A stretch of DNA of 50,663 bases from Candidatus Treponema merdequi (GCA_018064525.1 JAGHVB010000023.1:1-50663), one strand, 5' to 3'; counted from the first letter of the stretch, positions 32,850 to 42,541 are shown. Translations and numbers: made by a program. Notes: generated by a model not told the origin, from the sequence alone.

Positions 32850-34994
32850 ATGGAATTTTTGAAAGCGCATGAAGGTAATCCGCATCTGCTTGGTGCGACT
32901 GTTACCGAAGATGGCATTAATTTTGCAATTTTTTCACGTGATGCGACAAGAGTAGTGCTTTGTCTGTTTGAAAATGCGCATTCAGGTAAGCCGTATGCAA
33001 TGTATGAGCTTTCTGAGGAATGTAATAAAACAGGCGATGTATGGCATTGTCTGATTTCTGATTTAAAACCTGGTGCTCTTTATTTGTATAGAATTGACGG
33101 TCCATACGATGTTCACAAGGGATTGCGTTATGATTTCAGTCAGTATCTGATTGACCCGTATGCAAAAGCCTTGAGCGAAGGATCTGTTTATAAACATTTT
33201 GCGTCTGTCAATGCGACAGGCAAATTGACTGCTTCTGAAAGAGAACTTCCAGAAATCGAGCTCTTTCCAAAATGCGTCGTTATCGACGACGGTGAGTTTG
33301 ACTGGGAAGGAGACAAACCCATCGGCCGGCCTTTAAATGAGTCTGTAATTTACGAGACTCATTTAAAGGGCTTTACGGCATCTCCCACTTCGAATGTACA
33401 GTTCCCCGGAACTTACAAAGGCTTTATTGAAAAAATTCCATATTTAAAATCACTCGGAATTACTGCTGTCGAACTTTTACCTGTTTTCGAATATGACGAA
33501 AACGAAAACGACCGCATCAATCCAAAAACCGGAAAGCGTCTTTCAAATTACTGGGGATACAGCACAATCGGATTTTTTGCACCAAAAGAAAATTATGCTT
33601 CTGACAGAACTCCGGGTGCGTGTGTAAGAGAGTTTAAAGAGCTTGTAAGGGAACTTCACAAAGCGGGCATCGAAGTTATTCTTGATGTCGTTTATAACCA
33701 CACAGCCGAAGGAAACGAAAACGGTTCAACTTACGAGTTCAAGGGAATTCAAAACGATGTTTACTATCAGCTTGTCGAAGGCGACATGCAGTATTATAAA
33801 AATTATTCCGGCTGCGGAAACACAGTAAACTGTAATCATCCTGTTGTACGCGATTTTATTCTTGATTCACTCAGATACTGGGTAACCGAGATGCATGTTG
33901 ACGGCTTTAGATTTGACCTTGCAGCAATTCTTACCCGCTCACAGACTGGACAGCTTTTGACATTTCCTCCGCTTACAAATGCGATTGCAGAAGATCCGAT
34001 TTTGCGCAATACGAAAATGATTGCAGAACCATGGGATTGCGGCGGCGGATATTTAGTCGGAAGATTTCCGGGTGGAAGATGGTGTGAATGGAATGACAGA
34101 TATCGCGATGACATCAGAAGATTTATCCGCGGTGATGAATTTGTTACGACTGCTGCAGCGACACGCATGGCAGGAAGTTCAGATCTGTATCAGTATTCTG
34201 GCCGCAAGCCATTCCACTCAATCAACTTTATTACAGCACATGACGGATTTACGCTCAACGATCTTGTAACATATAACGGAAAGCACAACGAAGAAAACGG
34301 TGAAGAAAACCGCGACGGCTGTGATAACAATAATTCTTACAATCACGGTTTTGAAGGCGAATGTGAAAATCAAAAAATTAATTCACTCAGAAACCAGCAG
34401 ATAAAAAATTTTCTTTCGTGTCTTCTTCTCTCGCAGGGAACTCCGATGTTTGTTGCAGGTGATGAGTTTAAGAGAACTCAGAATGGAAATAACAATGCGT
34501 ACTGTCAGGATACGCCAATGTCGTGGATTGACTGGACACTTGCCGAGAAAAACGAAAGCCTTGTCCGCTTTGTAAGTGAACTTATAAAATTCAGAAAACG
34601 AAATGAAGTATTACACCGCGATAATTTCTTTGGTGAAACTGACAGTGAAAAAATGTCCGGGGCAGATTTAGTGTGGTACGATTTTGACGGCCGCATGCCT
34701 GACTGGAGTAAACTGAACAGATTCATTGCGTGTGAAATATTCGGAAACAGATATACAAATAAAGACGGAACAAAAGGTGAAGCAATTTACATTGCTATAA
34801 ACACAGACCGCCATGACCTTACAGTCATTCTTCCGTCACTTGAAAACGGTAAAGTCTGGACCCGCATTCTTGATTCATCATATCCGGAAGGCGAGGACAT
34901 TACAGAATATGGAAAAGAGGAAGTACTGCAGTCACAGAGAAGGTACGTTGTAACTTCTCATTCGGTTGTAGTTCTGATGAGTAAAACTGAATAG
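32850..34994 (+). CDS. glgX: Glycogen debranching enzyme GlgX (isoamylase type)
   Basis: 714 residues from the ATG at 32850; the frame is open to 32811, but MEFLKAHEGNPHLLGA matches the expected N-terminus. The order is a CBM48 early-set domain (residues about 10-110), then the GH13 barrel: DVVYNHTAEGN (region I), DGFRFDLA with the nucleophile Asp, IAEPWDCGGG with the acid/base Glu, and TAHDGFTLND with the transition-state Asp. It removes alpha-1,6 branches from glycogen trimmed by phosphorylase. The upstream leader shows only a weak AGG. It precedes glgP by 52 bp in the same operon. Confidence 0.94.
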   Translation: MEFLKAHEGNPHLLGATVTEDGINFAIFSRDATRVVLCLFENAHSGKPYAMYELSEECNKTGDVWHCLISDLKPGALYLYRIDGPYDVHKGLRYDFSQYLIDPYAKALSEGSVYKHFASVNATGKLTASERELPEIELFPKCVVIDDGEFDWEGDKPIGRPLNESVIYETHLKGFTASPTSNVQFPGTYKGFIEKIPYLKSLGITAVELLPVFEYDENENDRINPKTGKRLSNYWGYSTIGFFAPKENYASDRTPGACVREFKELVRELHKAGIEVILDVVYNHTAEGNENGSTYEFKGIQNDVYYQLVEGDMQYYKNYSGCGNTVNCNHPVVRDFILDSLRYWVTEMHVDGFRFDLAAILTRSQTGQLLTFPPLTNAIAEDPILRNTKMIAEPWDCGGGYLVGRFPGGRWCEWNDRYRDDIRRFIRGDEFVTTAAATRMAGSSDLYQYSGRKPFHSINFITAHDGFTLNDLVTYNGKHNEENGEENRDGCDNNNSYNHGFEGECENQKINSLRNQQIKNFLSCLLLSQGTPMFVAGDEFKRTQNGNNNAYCQDTPMSWIDWTLAEKNESLVRFVSELIKFRKRNEVLHRDNFFGETDSEKMSGADLVWYDFDGRMPDWSKLNRFIACEIFGNRYTNKDGTKGEAIYIAINTDRHDLTVILPSLENGKVWTRILDSSYPEGEDITEYGKEEVLQSQRRYVVTSHSVVVLMSKTE

Positions 34995-35046
34995 ATTGTT
35001 CGCGTGGTGTGTTTTGCAGACGCGGTGATTAAAAGGAGAAAAATAA

Positions 35047-37494
35047 ATGATTTTTGATGCAGAAAAATTTAAAGGAATGCTTGTTGAACGCTTGAAGAAA
35101 CAGTATGGAAAAGACATTGCTCATGCAAACAGTCATGACTTATACGATGCAGTTGCAGCAAGTACACGCGAAATGATTACAAGCAACTGGATGGCAACTC
35201 GTGCAGAATACGAAAAAAATCCGGTTAAACAGCTTTATTACTTCAGTGCAGAATTTTTGATGGGTCGTGCGTTGAGCAACAACCTCATTAATCTCGAAAT
35301 CAAGAAAGCAGTAAAAGAAGTTCTTGATGGAATGAATATCGACTACAATCTTGTAGAAGATCAGGAACCGGATGCTGGTCTTGGTAACGGCGGTCTCGGT
35401 CGTCTTGCAAGCTGCTTCCTGGACTCTCTTGCAACACTCGATTATCCTGGACACGGATATGGAATCCGCTACGAATACGGAATGTTCGAACAGCACATCG
35501 AAGACGGTTATCAGGTTGAATATCCAGACAACTGGCTCCGCCACCGCGACCCGTGGGAAATCAAACGCTCTGACCTTGCAGTAACAGTTAAGTTCGGTGG
35601 AAACATTGCTTACGGTACATCTCCTGACGGTCAGCCAAGATTCTATCTTGAAAACGCAGAAGAAGTAATCGCAACTCCATACGATATGCCGATCATAGGT
35701 TTTGATACAAACACAGTAAACACACTCCGTCTCTGGGAAGCAACAAGTGCCGACGGTTTTGACCTTCAGCTTTTTAACAACATGGAATATAACCGCGCCG
35801 TAGAAAAACAGAACAGCGCAGAAAACATCAGCCGCGTTCTTTATCCAAACGACAACGGACCATCAGGAAAAGCTCTCCGCTTAAAGCAGCAGTACTTCTT
35901 CTCGTCTGCATCGTTGCAGGATCTCGTTCACCACTTTGTAGCTAACTTCGGACCTGATTTTAAGAAGTTCCCTGATTATCATGTAATTCAGCTTAACGAT
36001 ACACATCCGGTAGTAGCAATCCCAGAATTGATGAGAATCTTCATCGATGAATACGGACTTGGCTGGAACGAAGCATGGGCAATCGTTCAGAAGACATTCG
36101 CTTATACAAACCATACAATTCTTGCAGAAGCTCTCGAAAAATGGCCTATCGAAATTTTCCAGGGACTTTTGCCTCGTATCTATCAGATTGTAGAAGAAAT
36201 CAATAGACGCTTTGTTGATGACATCAGAAAAAAATATCCTGATGATTACGATAAACACAACCGCATGTCAATTATCGGCGGCGGAAAAGTCCGCATGGCA
36301 TGGCTTGCAATTCATTCATGCTTCAGCGTAAATGGTGTTGCTGCCCTTCATACAGAACTTCTTAAATCAAAAGAACTTAAAGACTGGTATGAACTTTATC
36401 CAGAAAAATTCAACAATAAAACAAACGGTGTAACACAGAGACGCTGGCTTTTGAATGCTAACCCTGATCTTGCAGATTTTATTACAAAGAAAATCGGACG
36501 CGGCTGGGAAAAAGATTTAACAAAACTCAAAGGTCTCGAAAAGTTTGCAGATGATGATGCAACACTTAACGAACTCATCAACATCAAGCAGTCTAACAAA
36601 CAGTATCTCGCAGAATATCTTAAACACAAACAGAACGAGTTTATTGATCCGGACAGCATCTTTGATGTTCAGGTTAAACGTCTCCACGAATATAAGCGCC
36701 AGCTTTTGAATGTTTTGCACATCATGTATTTGTACAACAGACTCGTGGAAGATCCAAACTTTGATCCGCCTGCAAGAACATTCATCTTTGGCGCAAAAGC
36801 AGCATCTGGTTACCGCCGTGCAAAATCAATCATCAAATTGATTAACACAGTTGCTGACCGCGTAAACAACGACCGTCGTGTCCGCGGAAAACTCCGTGTC
36901 GTATTTGTAGAAAACTACTGTGTATCTGCCGCAGAAAAAATCTTCCCTGCAGCAGATGTTTCAGAACAGATTTCTACAGCAGGTTATGAAGCAAGTGGAA
37001 CTTCAAACATGAAGTTCATGCTCAACGGAGCTCTTACACTTGGAACAATGGACGGAGCAAACATCGAAATCTTTGAAGAAGCTGGAAAAGAAAACGGATT
37101 TATCTTTGGTCTTTCTTCTGATGAAATCATCAAGATGGAAGCAGACCATTCTTACAGACCGTCAGAATATCTTGCAAGAAATCCGCAGCTTGCAAAAGTT
37201 GTAGAACAGCTTGTAGATGGAACTTACGATCCGACACATCAGATATTCAAAGAACTTCACGATTCACTTGTTTACGGTGTAGAAGGTCAGCGCCCTGATG
37301 TATTCTATGTACTTGCAGACTTCAATGACTACTGCCGCGCACAGGAAGAAATTGCAAAACAGTATTCCGACAGAAAACTCTGGGCTAAAAAAGCTCTTCT
37401 CAACATCGCCAACAGCGGCAAGTTCTCAAGCGACAGAACAATCGAAGATTACGTAAGAGACATCTGGCATTTGAATAAGTTGATTGTTAAGTAA
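35047..37494 (+). CDS. glgP: Glycogen/starch/alpha-glucan phosphorylase GlgP
   Basis: 815 residues, full length, with AAGGAG upstream. GNGGLGRLASCFLDS near the N-terminus, VKRLHEYKRQLLN, and EASGTSNMKFMLNG carrying the PLP-binding lysine are the glycogen phosphorylase signature segments. It releases glucose-1-phosphate from alpha-1,4 chains and partners with GlgX upstream. The small gap between them contains a 5-bp CGCGT/ACGCG hairpin (35001-35024). A strong terminator follows. Confidence 0.96.
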   Translation: MIFDAEKFKGMLVERLKKQYGKDIAHANSHDLYDAVAASTREMITSNWMATRAEYEKNPVKQLYYFSAEFLMGRALSNNLINLEIKKAVKEVLDGMNIDYNLVEDQEPDAGLGNGGLGRLASCFLDSLATLDYPGHGYGIRYEYGMFEQHIEDGYQVEYPDNWLRHRDPWEIKRSDLAVTVKFGGNIAYGTSPDGQPRFYLENAEEVIATPYDMPIIGFDTNTVNTLRLWEATSADGFDLQLFNNMEYNRAVEKQNSAENISRVLYPNDNGPSGKALRLKQQYFFSSASLQDLVHHFVANFGPDFKKFPDYHVIQLNDTHPVVAIPELMRIFIDEYGLGWNEAWAIVQKTFAYTNHTILAEALEKWPIEIFQGLLPRIYQIVEEINRRFVDDIRKKYPDDYDKHNRMSIIGGGKVRMAWLAIHSCFSVNGVAALHTELLKSKELKDWYELYPEKFNNKTNGVTQRRWLLNANPDLADFITKKIGRGWEKDLTKLKGLEKFADDDATLNELINIKQSNKQYLAEYLKHKQNEFIDPDSIFDVQVKRLHEYKRQLLNVLHIMYLYNRLVEDPNFDPPARTFIFGAKAASGYRRAKSIIKLINTVADRVNNDRRVRGKLRVVFVENYCVSAAEKIFPAADVSEQISTAGYEASGTSNMKFMLNGALTLGTMDGANIEIFEEAGKENGFIFGLSSDEIIKMEADHSYRPSEYLARNPQLAKVVEQLVDGTYDPTHQIFKELHDSLVYGVEGQRPDVFYVLADFNDYCRAQEEIAKQYSDRKLWAKKALLNIANSGKFSSDRTIEDYVRDIWHLNKLIVK

Positions 37495-37515
37495 TTTGGA
37501 ATTTTGAATTTAATG

Positions 37516-37560
37516 AAAGCACGAAACGTATTGGTGAACAACGCGGTTCGTGCTTTTTTT
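37516..37560 (+). terminator. Rho-independent terminator after glgP
   Basis: AAAGCACGAA (37516-37525) pairs with TTCGTGCTTT (37547-37556), followed by more T residues. Confidence 0.8.
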
Positions 37561-37746
37561 ATGTTTTATTTCTGAAATTGGATATAAATTTAATAAATAT
37601 GCGTATATTACCATATGGAAACTTAATTAATGTATTTTGATTATGTTTATTGGAATCATATTTGGGTCTATGAGTAAAAGTGTTTTGTTGTAATAAATGT
37701 ATTTTAGTGATAAAATTATGATAAATTACTGATATACGAGGTGTTT

Positions 37747-38016
37747 ATGATGCAGATTAGGCCAGTTTCAGATTTGAGAAATAAATTTCCAGAGATAGAA
37801 AAAATAGTAAATTCTTCGGAGGAACCAGTATTCTTAACAAAAAATGGATATGGATCAATGGTATTAATGTCACTTGAAATGTACGATTCCCTTGTAAATA
37901 ATATCGAAGCTCGTTTAGATGAAGCTGATTCACAGGCCGAAGAAACAACAAAAAGATTTTCACATGAAGAGGTATTCAGTGAAATTAGGAAAGGTCTTAA
38001 AAAAAAAAGTAGATGA
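37747..38016 (+). CDS. Phd/YefM-type antitoxin (second module)
   Basis: About 89 residues from the ATG at 37747 (ATGATG; 37750 is also possible), with GAGG at 37738-37741. QIRPVSDLRNKFPEIEKIVN, SSEEPVFLTKNGYGSMVLMS is the Phd/YefM fold; MYDSLVNNIEARLDEAD continues into the toxin-binding tail. Its ATGA overlap with the following short frame is the classical antitoxin-toxin junction, but that toxin is internally deleted, so this antitoxin may have no active partner here. Confidence 0.85.
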   Translation: MMQIRPVSDLRNKFPEIEKIVNSSEEPVFLTKNGYGSMVLMSLEMYDSLVNNIEARLDEADSQAEETTKRFSHEEVFSEIRKGLKKKSR

Positions 38017-38183
38017 AGAAATATAAGCTTCAATATCTTCCAATTGCAAAAGATAGAAAATATCCATACAGAAGAATTAATGTAGCAAATTATACAGTTT
38101 GGTATGTGGTTATAAATGACATAATGGAAGTAAGACGAATTCAACCTTCTAATAGGAATGAAGAGAATTTAATTCTGAACTAA
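38013..38183 (+). pseudogene. RelE/ParE-type toxin with in-frame internal deletion
   Basis: 56 residues starting within the antitoxin stop (ATGA). The beginning MKKYKLQYLPIAKD is the usual RelE/ParE first strand. The end (YRRINVANYTVWYVVINDIM, EVRRIQ) is the usual last sheet, after which relatives finish. About 30-40 residues of central helices are missing, but the frame is preserved. Catalytic competence is doubtful. The last 4 bp overlap the end of the ECF gene on the other strand. Confidence 0.65.
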
Positions 38184-38731
38184 ACATTTCTGTCAAATTT
38201 GTATACCAGAACCGGAATCAAAACCAGCTGCAATACAACACCTGGCCAGCATCTCATCACACTGGTCCACGCTCCAAATAATTCCACTCCGCTTTTTGCA
38301 AAAATATAAACAAGTGTAAAACATCCGAGCATTCTTAAAACTCTTCCTGCAATCTGCACGATTAAAACTTTTACGACATTTGAAATATTGATATTTCTCA
38401 AAAGACCTGCAGTTAATCCGTAGCCGAAAAGTTCTATCATCATCAGAGGAAGACTTAATCCGTTTGGCATTCCTGTGAGAAGTGCGCTTGCGACTGGACC
38501 GAGTAATCCTGAAATTGCTCCTGCGTATGGACCTGCGATTAAACCGACGAAAATAATCGGAAGGTGCATCGGGGAGAAAAGTACTCCGAGTGTTTTTCCT
38601 GTTCCTGTTGCGAGACCTAAAAGGTGAAAGAGTTGTGGAAGGGCAACGGCTGCGATGATTGCGAGTGTTGCTGCGAGTGTCTGTTTTTTGATTGATAGAG
38701 GTTTTCTTTTTAATACAAGTGTTCCTGTCAT
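38180..38731 (-). CDS. ECF transporter S component (substrate unknown)
   Basis: 183 residues, AAGGAG before the ATG. It is a six-helix membrane protein. SPMHLPIIFVGLIAGPYAGA is the characteristic S-component segment (H-x-P and the A-x-x-x-A-type face used to contact EcfT). It should bind one vitamin or metal and share a common EcfA/T module encoded elsewhere. It lies 51 bp downstream of the DUF362 gene on the same strand and may be co-transcribed. The dispersed repeat sits in that gap. Confidence 0.8.
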   Translation of the reverse strand: MTGTLVLKRKPLSIKKQTLAATLAIIAAVALPQLFHLLGLATGTGKTLGVLFSPMHLPIIFVGLIAGPYAGAISGLLGPVASALLTGMPNGLSLPLMMIELFGYGLTAGLLRNINISNVVKVLIVQIAGRVLRMLGCFTLVYIFAKSGVELFGAWTSVMRCWPGVVLQLVLIPVLVYKFDRNV

Positions 38732-38758
38732 TTTATTTCTCCTTTGTTTTATAAGTTT

Positions 38759-38784
38759 GCGGTATTATAAATTCCACTTAACCT
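38759..38784 (+). repeat. Dispersed AATTCCACT-type repeat, copy C
   Basis: GCGGTATTATAAATTCCACT, then TAACCT; ends in the DUF362 stop codon, upstream of the ECF gene. Confidence 0.6.
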
Positions 38785-39907
38785 ACATTTTTATAAGTTC
38801 ATATTCTCGTGATCCGAGGCCGAGTTTTTCGCCGTGTTCGAGAGTTTCTTTCCAGCGGATGTTCGGGTTGGAATCTAAGAAGTGATCGTGATGATTCTTC
38901 CAGTTGATTTTTGAAAGATTGTCAGAAAGCTGTGAGTTTGGCATCGGTGTGTTTTTTAAGCACGCGTCTGCACATGCCTGATCGAGTGCAACAGGATCGA
39001 ATGAAGCAAACATTCCGACATCCGGTAAAATCGGTGCGTCGTTTTCTGCGTGGCAGTCGCAGTTAGGTGAAATGTCGCAGACGATGTTGATGTGAAAGTT
39101 TGGTCGTCCGTCGATTACAGCTTTTGTATATTCTGCGATTTTACATCCGAGTATTTCGTTTGCGTTTGAATTTGGATTGTAAATAGCATCAAATGCACAG
39201 GCACCGATACATCTTCCGCATCCTTTGCAGATTTCCTGATTGATTACAGCAATGCCAGTTTCATAGGAAATTGCATCAGAGCCGCATTCTTTTGCACAGC
39301 GGCGGCAACTTTTACAGAGTTCCTCATTTACAAGAGGTTTTCCTGCATTGTGCTGCTGCATTTTTCCGGCACGGCTTCCGCATCCCATTCCAAGATTTTT
39401 TAAAGCGCCGCCAAATCCTGTTGCTTCGTGTCCTTTAAAATGATTGAGTGACACAACAATATCAGCATCCATTACAGCGCGTCCGATGTAAGCTTCCTTG
39501 CAGTATACAGCTCCCTCAACTGGAACGATGACATCATCAGTTCCGCGAAGACCGTCAGCGATGATTATATGACATCCTGTTGTGAGTTCGTTAAAACCGT
39601 TTTCCTGTGCGCAGCTCAAATGTTCGAGTGCGTTTTTTCGAAAGCCCGGATACAAAGTGTTGCAGTCTGTCAAGAAAGGTTTTCCGCCGAGATCTTTGAT
39701 TACGTCGGCGAGTGCTTTTGCATACTGTGGTCTTAAGTATGCGACATTTCCAAGTTCTCCAAAGTGAATTTTTATTGCAACAAATTTGTTATTAAAATCT
39801 ATTTTTTCGATTCCGGCTTTTTTGATTAATTTTTTAAGTTTGACCGGCATCGTGTCGCCGTTGTATGTAGTTCGAAAGTCAGTGAAATATACTTTTGATT
39901 TTTCCAT
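38783..39907 (-). CDS. DUF362 domain protein with two [4Fe-4S] ferredoxin motifs
   Basis: 374 residues, AAGGAG before the ATG. The N-terminal DUF362 domain (KVYFTDFRTTYNGDTMPVKL; FNNKFVAIKIHFGELGNVAY) is followed by a two-cluster ferredoxin domain around residues 190-240 (CKSCRRCAKECGSDAI; CKGCGRCIGACAFDAI), then SFDPVALDQACADACL. The family is common in anaerobes; its redox role is unknown. Confidence 0.88.
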   Translation of the reverse strand: MEKSKVYFTDFRTTYNGDTMPVKLKKLIKKAGIEKIDFNNKFVAIKIHFGELGNVAYLRPQYAKALADVIKDLGGKPFLTDCNTLYPGFRKNALEHLSCAQENGFNELTTGCHIIIADGLRGTDDVIVPVEGAVYCKEAYIGRAVMDADIVVSLNHFKGHEATGFGGALKNLGMGCGSRAGKMQQHNAGKPLVNEELCKSCRRCAKECGSDAISYETGIAVINQEICKGCGRCIGACAFDAIYNPNSNANEILGCKIAEYTKAVIDGRPNFHINIVCDISPNCDCHAENDAPILPDVGMFASFDPVALDQACADACLKNTPMPNSQLSDNLSKINWKNHHDHFLDSNPNIRWKETLEHGEKLGLGSREYELIKM

Positions 39908-40046
39908 TATAAAATCTCCTTTTAAATTTTATTCACTTTGAAAAAAAAGTTTTATAAAGCAATTCCACTATTAATTGTAAGTCCTTAAGCCGTTTTTTTA
40001 AAGAGACATATTTGATTTTTTAATTCCATAAATATCAAAAAAAACA

Positions 40047-40052
40047 TATAAT
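40047..40052 (+). promoter_or_regulatory. -10 box close to the DMT gene start
   Basis: TATAAT with 6 nt to the ATG at 40059 and no ribosome binding site, so a leaderless mRNA is likely. No clear -35. Confidence 0.5.
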
Positions 40053-40058
40053 GCTTTT

Positions 40059-40949
40059 ATGAATAAAAAAATCGTTTCACTTCTTTCGAGCTGTGGACTT
40101 ATTCTTACAGCGCTCATCTGGGGTTTTGCATTTGTAGTCGTAAAAGACAGTCTTGATTTTGTTCCGCCTGTGTATATGGTTGCACTTCGTTATACGATTG
40201 CGGCTGTGATTCTCGGTGTGATTCTTTTTGTAATAGGAAAATTAAAAATTTTAAATAAATCATATTGGGTTCATGGAATTATTACAGGACTGATGCTTGG
40301 TTCTGCGTACATTGTTCAGACAATCGGCTGCAATTATACTACAGCCGGAAAAAACGCTTTTCTTACAACAGTGTATGTAATTCTGATTCCGCTTATCATG
40401 TGGCCGATGTATAAAAAACGTCCGGGATGGATTGTTTTTCTTTCTGCATTTATTGCACTTGTCGGAATCGGAATGCTTACACTCACAAATGACGGTTCAA
40501 GTCTTTCTGTGAATATCGGTGATATTCTTACTTTAATCTGCGGACTTCTGTTTGCGCTTCAGATTATTTTTACTTCGAAATATTCTCAAGATGAAAATCC
40601 TGTTGTACTCAGCTGGATTCAGTTTGTGACGAGTGCGGTTCTTGCGTGGATCTGTTCGCCTTTGATTGACGGCGCGTTTGAGTTTGTTGTTTTAAAAAGT
40701 TCAAAAGTTCTTTTAAGTATTTTTTATCTTGGAATTTTTTCTTCGCTCATCGCGTTTTTACTGCAGAATGTCTGTTTAAAATATGTTGTTCCGTCTCTTG
40801 CTTCTCTGTTTTTATCGCTTGAATCTGTTTTTGGAATTTTATCGAGTGTCATTTTTTTACACGAGAGACTGACTGTTGTGATGATAGCAGGATGTGTTTT
40901 GATTTTTGCAGCGATTACGATTGCTGATCAGTTTGGAGAAAAAAAATGA
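40059..40949 (+). CDS. DMT-family (EamA) transporter
   Basis: 296 residues with ten hydrophobic helices in two EamA repeats. The first repeat begins LILTALIWGFAFVVVKDSLD with MVALRYTIAAVILGVI; the second begins around GDILTLICGLLFALQIIFTS and ends LASLFLSLESVFGILSSVIF, LHERLT. Such proteins export amino acids or other metabolites; the substrate is unknown. The stop overlaps the next start by 4 bp (ATGA). Confidence 0.9.
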   Translation: MNKKIVSLLSSCGLILTALIWGFAFVVVKDSLDFVPPVYMVALRYTIAAVILGVILFVIGKLKILNKSYWVHGIITGLMLGSAYIVQTIGCNYTTAGKNAFLTTVYVILIPLIMWPMYKKRPGWIVFLSAFIALVGIGMLTLTNDGSSLSVNIGDILTLICGLLFALQIIFTSKYSQDENPVVLSWIQFVTSAVLAWICSPLIDGAFEFVVLKSSKVLLSIFYLGIFSSLIAFLLQNVCLKYVVPSLASLFLSLESVFGILSSVIFLHERLTVVMIAGCVLIFAAITIADQFGEKK

Positions 40950-41572
40950 AACCATGGGAATTATTTGATGAACTCTGGAATTCGGAATATATCAACAGCG
41001 GTGATGATGTTGACTGGACAATAAAAGTTTATGATGACGAAAAAGTTTTAAGACTTTTGTTTCAGGGAAGTGTTGAATTTCGAGATTGGATTAATAATTT
41101 TAAATTTCCAATAAAACCTTATAAAAAACAGCAGAATATAATGTGGGTTGCTTCAGGCTGGGCAAATGCTTATAAGACATGTAATGATGAAATCATGAAA
41201 GCATTTATGTCTAAAGCTTCTGAATATAAAGAAAAGAATTATAGAATTGAAATATGTGGTTACAGTTATGGCGGTGTAATGGCTGTACTTGCAGCAGAGG
41301 ATTATAACTTCAGAACGCATGAAAAAGTACCTGTCATTACTTTCGGTTCCCCTAAGGCTTTTTTTGGAAAGAAAACTTTAGCGTATGTCCAGAGCTGTGT
41401 TGAAAGTGCAGTTCAGTATGCAAATAACAATGATTTTGTAACAAAATGTGTTCCGCTCATCGGATACAGAATGTTAAATAAAATTCCTGTCGGCGAAAAA
41501 TTTAATTTTTTCAAAATGTTCAATATTCCAAAATATCATACTGGTTATGGAGATAAATCCCTTTATGAGTAA
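40946..41572 (+). CDS. Lipase (class 3)-like alpha/beta hydrolase
   Basis: 208 residues. The nucleophile elbow GYSYGGV (G-x-S-x-G) follows the strand YRIEICGY at about residue 110. VPVITFGSPKAFFGKK is the next strand, with the aspartate probably in NNNDFVTKCVP and the histidine in IPKYHTGYGD. This order matches fungal-type lipase_3 proteins. No signal peptide, so it is cytosolic. Translationally coupled to the DMT transporter upstream. Confidence 0.72.
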   Translation: MKPWELFDELWNSEYINSGDDVDWTIKVYDDEKVLRLLFQGSVEFRDWINNFKFPIKPYKKQQNIMWVASGWANAYKTCNDEIMKAFMSKASEYKEKNYRIEICGYSYGGVMAVLAAEDYNFRTHEKVPVITFGSPKAFFGKKTLAYVQSCVESAVQYANNNDFVTKCVPLIGYRMLNKIPVGEKFNFFKMFNIPKYHTGYGDKSLYE

Positions 41573-42422
41573 GAAGATTTTTCTTCAATACCGGAATTGT
41601 ATTTTTTCAGATGCTCTGTTTTTGATATTTTTTTTCGGATTGATTTTTTTTTCGTGCTCAAAAAAAAATCAGAATAGTAATTCTGTTCACGAAAATAATT
41701 CTGTTCAGAAAAAAGAAGTGTTGAAAATTGCAACAGAATTCGGCTATCCTCCGTTTGAATATCTTGACCATGACGGAAGAACACTTATTGGTTTTGATGT
41801 TGATATGTGGAATGAAATCTGCCGCCGTCTTGATATGACTCCAGTTTACGAGGATGTTCAGTGGTCAGGGATTTTTTCAGCACTTGAATCAAAACGGTTT
41901 GACTGCATCATTTCTGCAGTAACAATTACTGAAGAACGAAAAGAAAAATTTCTGATAACAACTCCATACGTTCAGAATGCGGAATGTTTTATTGTAAAGG
42001 CTGATGACAAAAATCAAAATGCACCGTTCAGCGAAAATTCAAGGTTAATTAATTCTCCTGATAAACTTAATGGTCTTCGTGTTGCATATCAGGCTGAGAC
42101 TGTAAGCGATGTTTATGTTTCAGAGCTTTTGAAAAACGGAATTAGTTTTGAAGTCTTTGAATATGACAAACTGATGAATGCTTTTGATGATTTGAAATAC
42201 GACAGAGTTGATGTTGTAGTTGCAGAAAGTGTTGCTGCAAAAAATCTTGTTAAAATAAATCCAGACGTTTATCGGATTGATTTTACAGGCGAACCAGATG
42301 CGTATTTTGGAATTCTTGTAAATAAAGACAATACAAAGCTTTTTGAATTGATTCAGTCTGCACTTGATGAGATGAATGCAGATGGGACGATGAAATCATT
42401 TGAAGACAAGTGGTTAAAATAA
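41565..42422 (+). CDS. Amino-acid ABC-type substrate-binding lipoprotein
   Basis: 285 residues from the ATG at 41565, overlapping the previous gene's end; an ATG at 41547 is also in frame. A long N-terminal hydrophobic stretch ends in FFSCSKK (lipobox). The SBP_bac_3 signature is KIATEFGYPPFEYLD, FDVDMWNEICRRLDM, then CIISAVTITEERKEKFLITT and the C-lobe DVVVAESVAAKNLV. It binds a polar amino acid or similar ligand. No permease or ATPase is adjacent. Confidence 0.85.
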   Translation: MSKKIFLQYRNCIFSDALFLIFFFGLIFFSCSKKNQNSNSVHENNSVQKKEVLKIATEFGYPPFEYLDHDGRTLIGFDVDMWNEICRRLDMTPVYEDVQWSGIFSALESKRFDCIISAVTITEERKEKFLITTPYVQNAECFIVKADDKNQNAPFSENSRLINSPDKLNGLRVAYQAETVSDVYVSELLKNGISFEVFEYDKLMNAFDDLKYDRVDVVVAESVAAKNLVKINPDVYRIDFTGEPDAYFGILVNKDNTKLFELIQSALDEMNADGTMKSFEDKWLK

Positions 42423-42430
42423 ATGGAAAT

Positions 42431-42541
42431 ATTAAGAAGTTTGTTATTTCATTGATATGGACAATTCTTGTAACAGTATTTCTCCATTATGCAACAGAGA
42501 AACCTGTTAAAAGAATTATTTTTAATAAGAAAAGAGCTTAA
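42431..42541 (+). pseudogene. C-terminal relic of an acyltransferase-3-like membrane protein
   Basis: An open stretch without start: KKFVISLIWTILVTVFLHYA, TEKPVKRIIFNKKRA-stop. The last helix plus E-K-P after it is typical of the end of OafA/YrhL-type acyltransferases. It begins within 10 bp of the binding-protein stop and overlaps the dicarboxylate symporter's stop on the other strand. Confidence 0.45.

Noticed and set aside
35140-36720. Several open frames antisense to glgP
   Set aside because: Codon-usage shadows inside a highly conserved enzyme gene.
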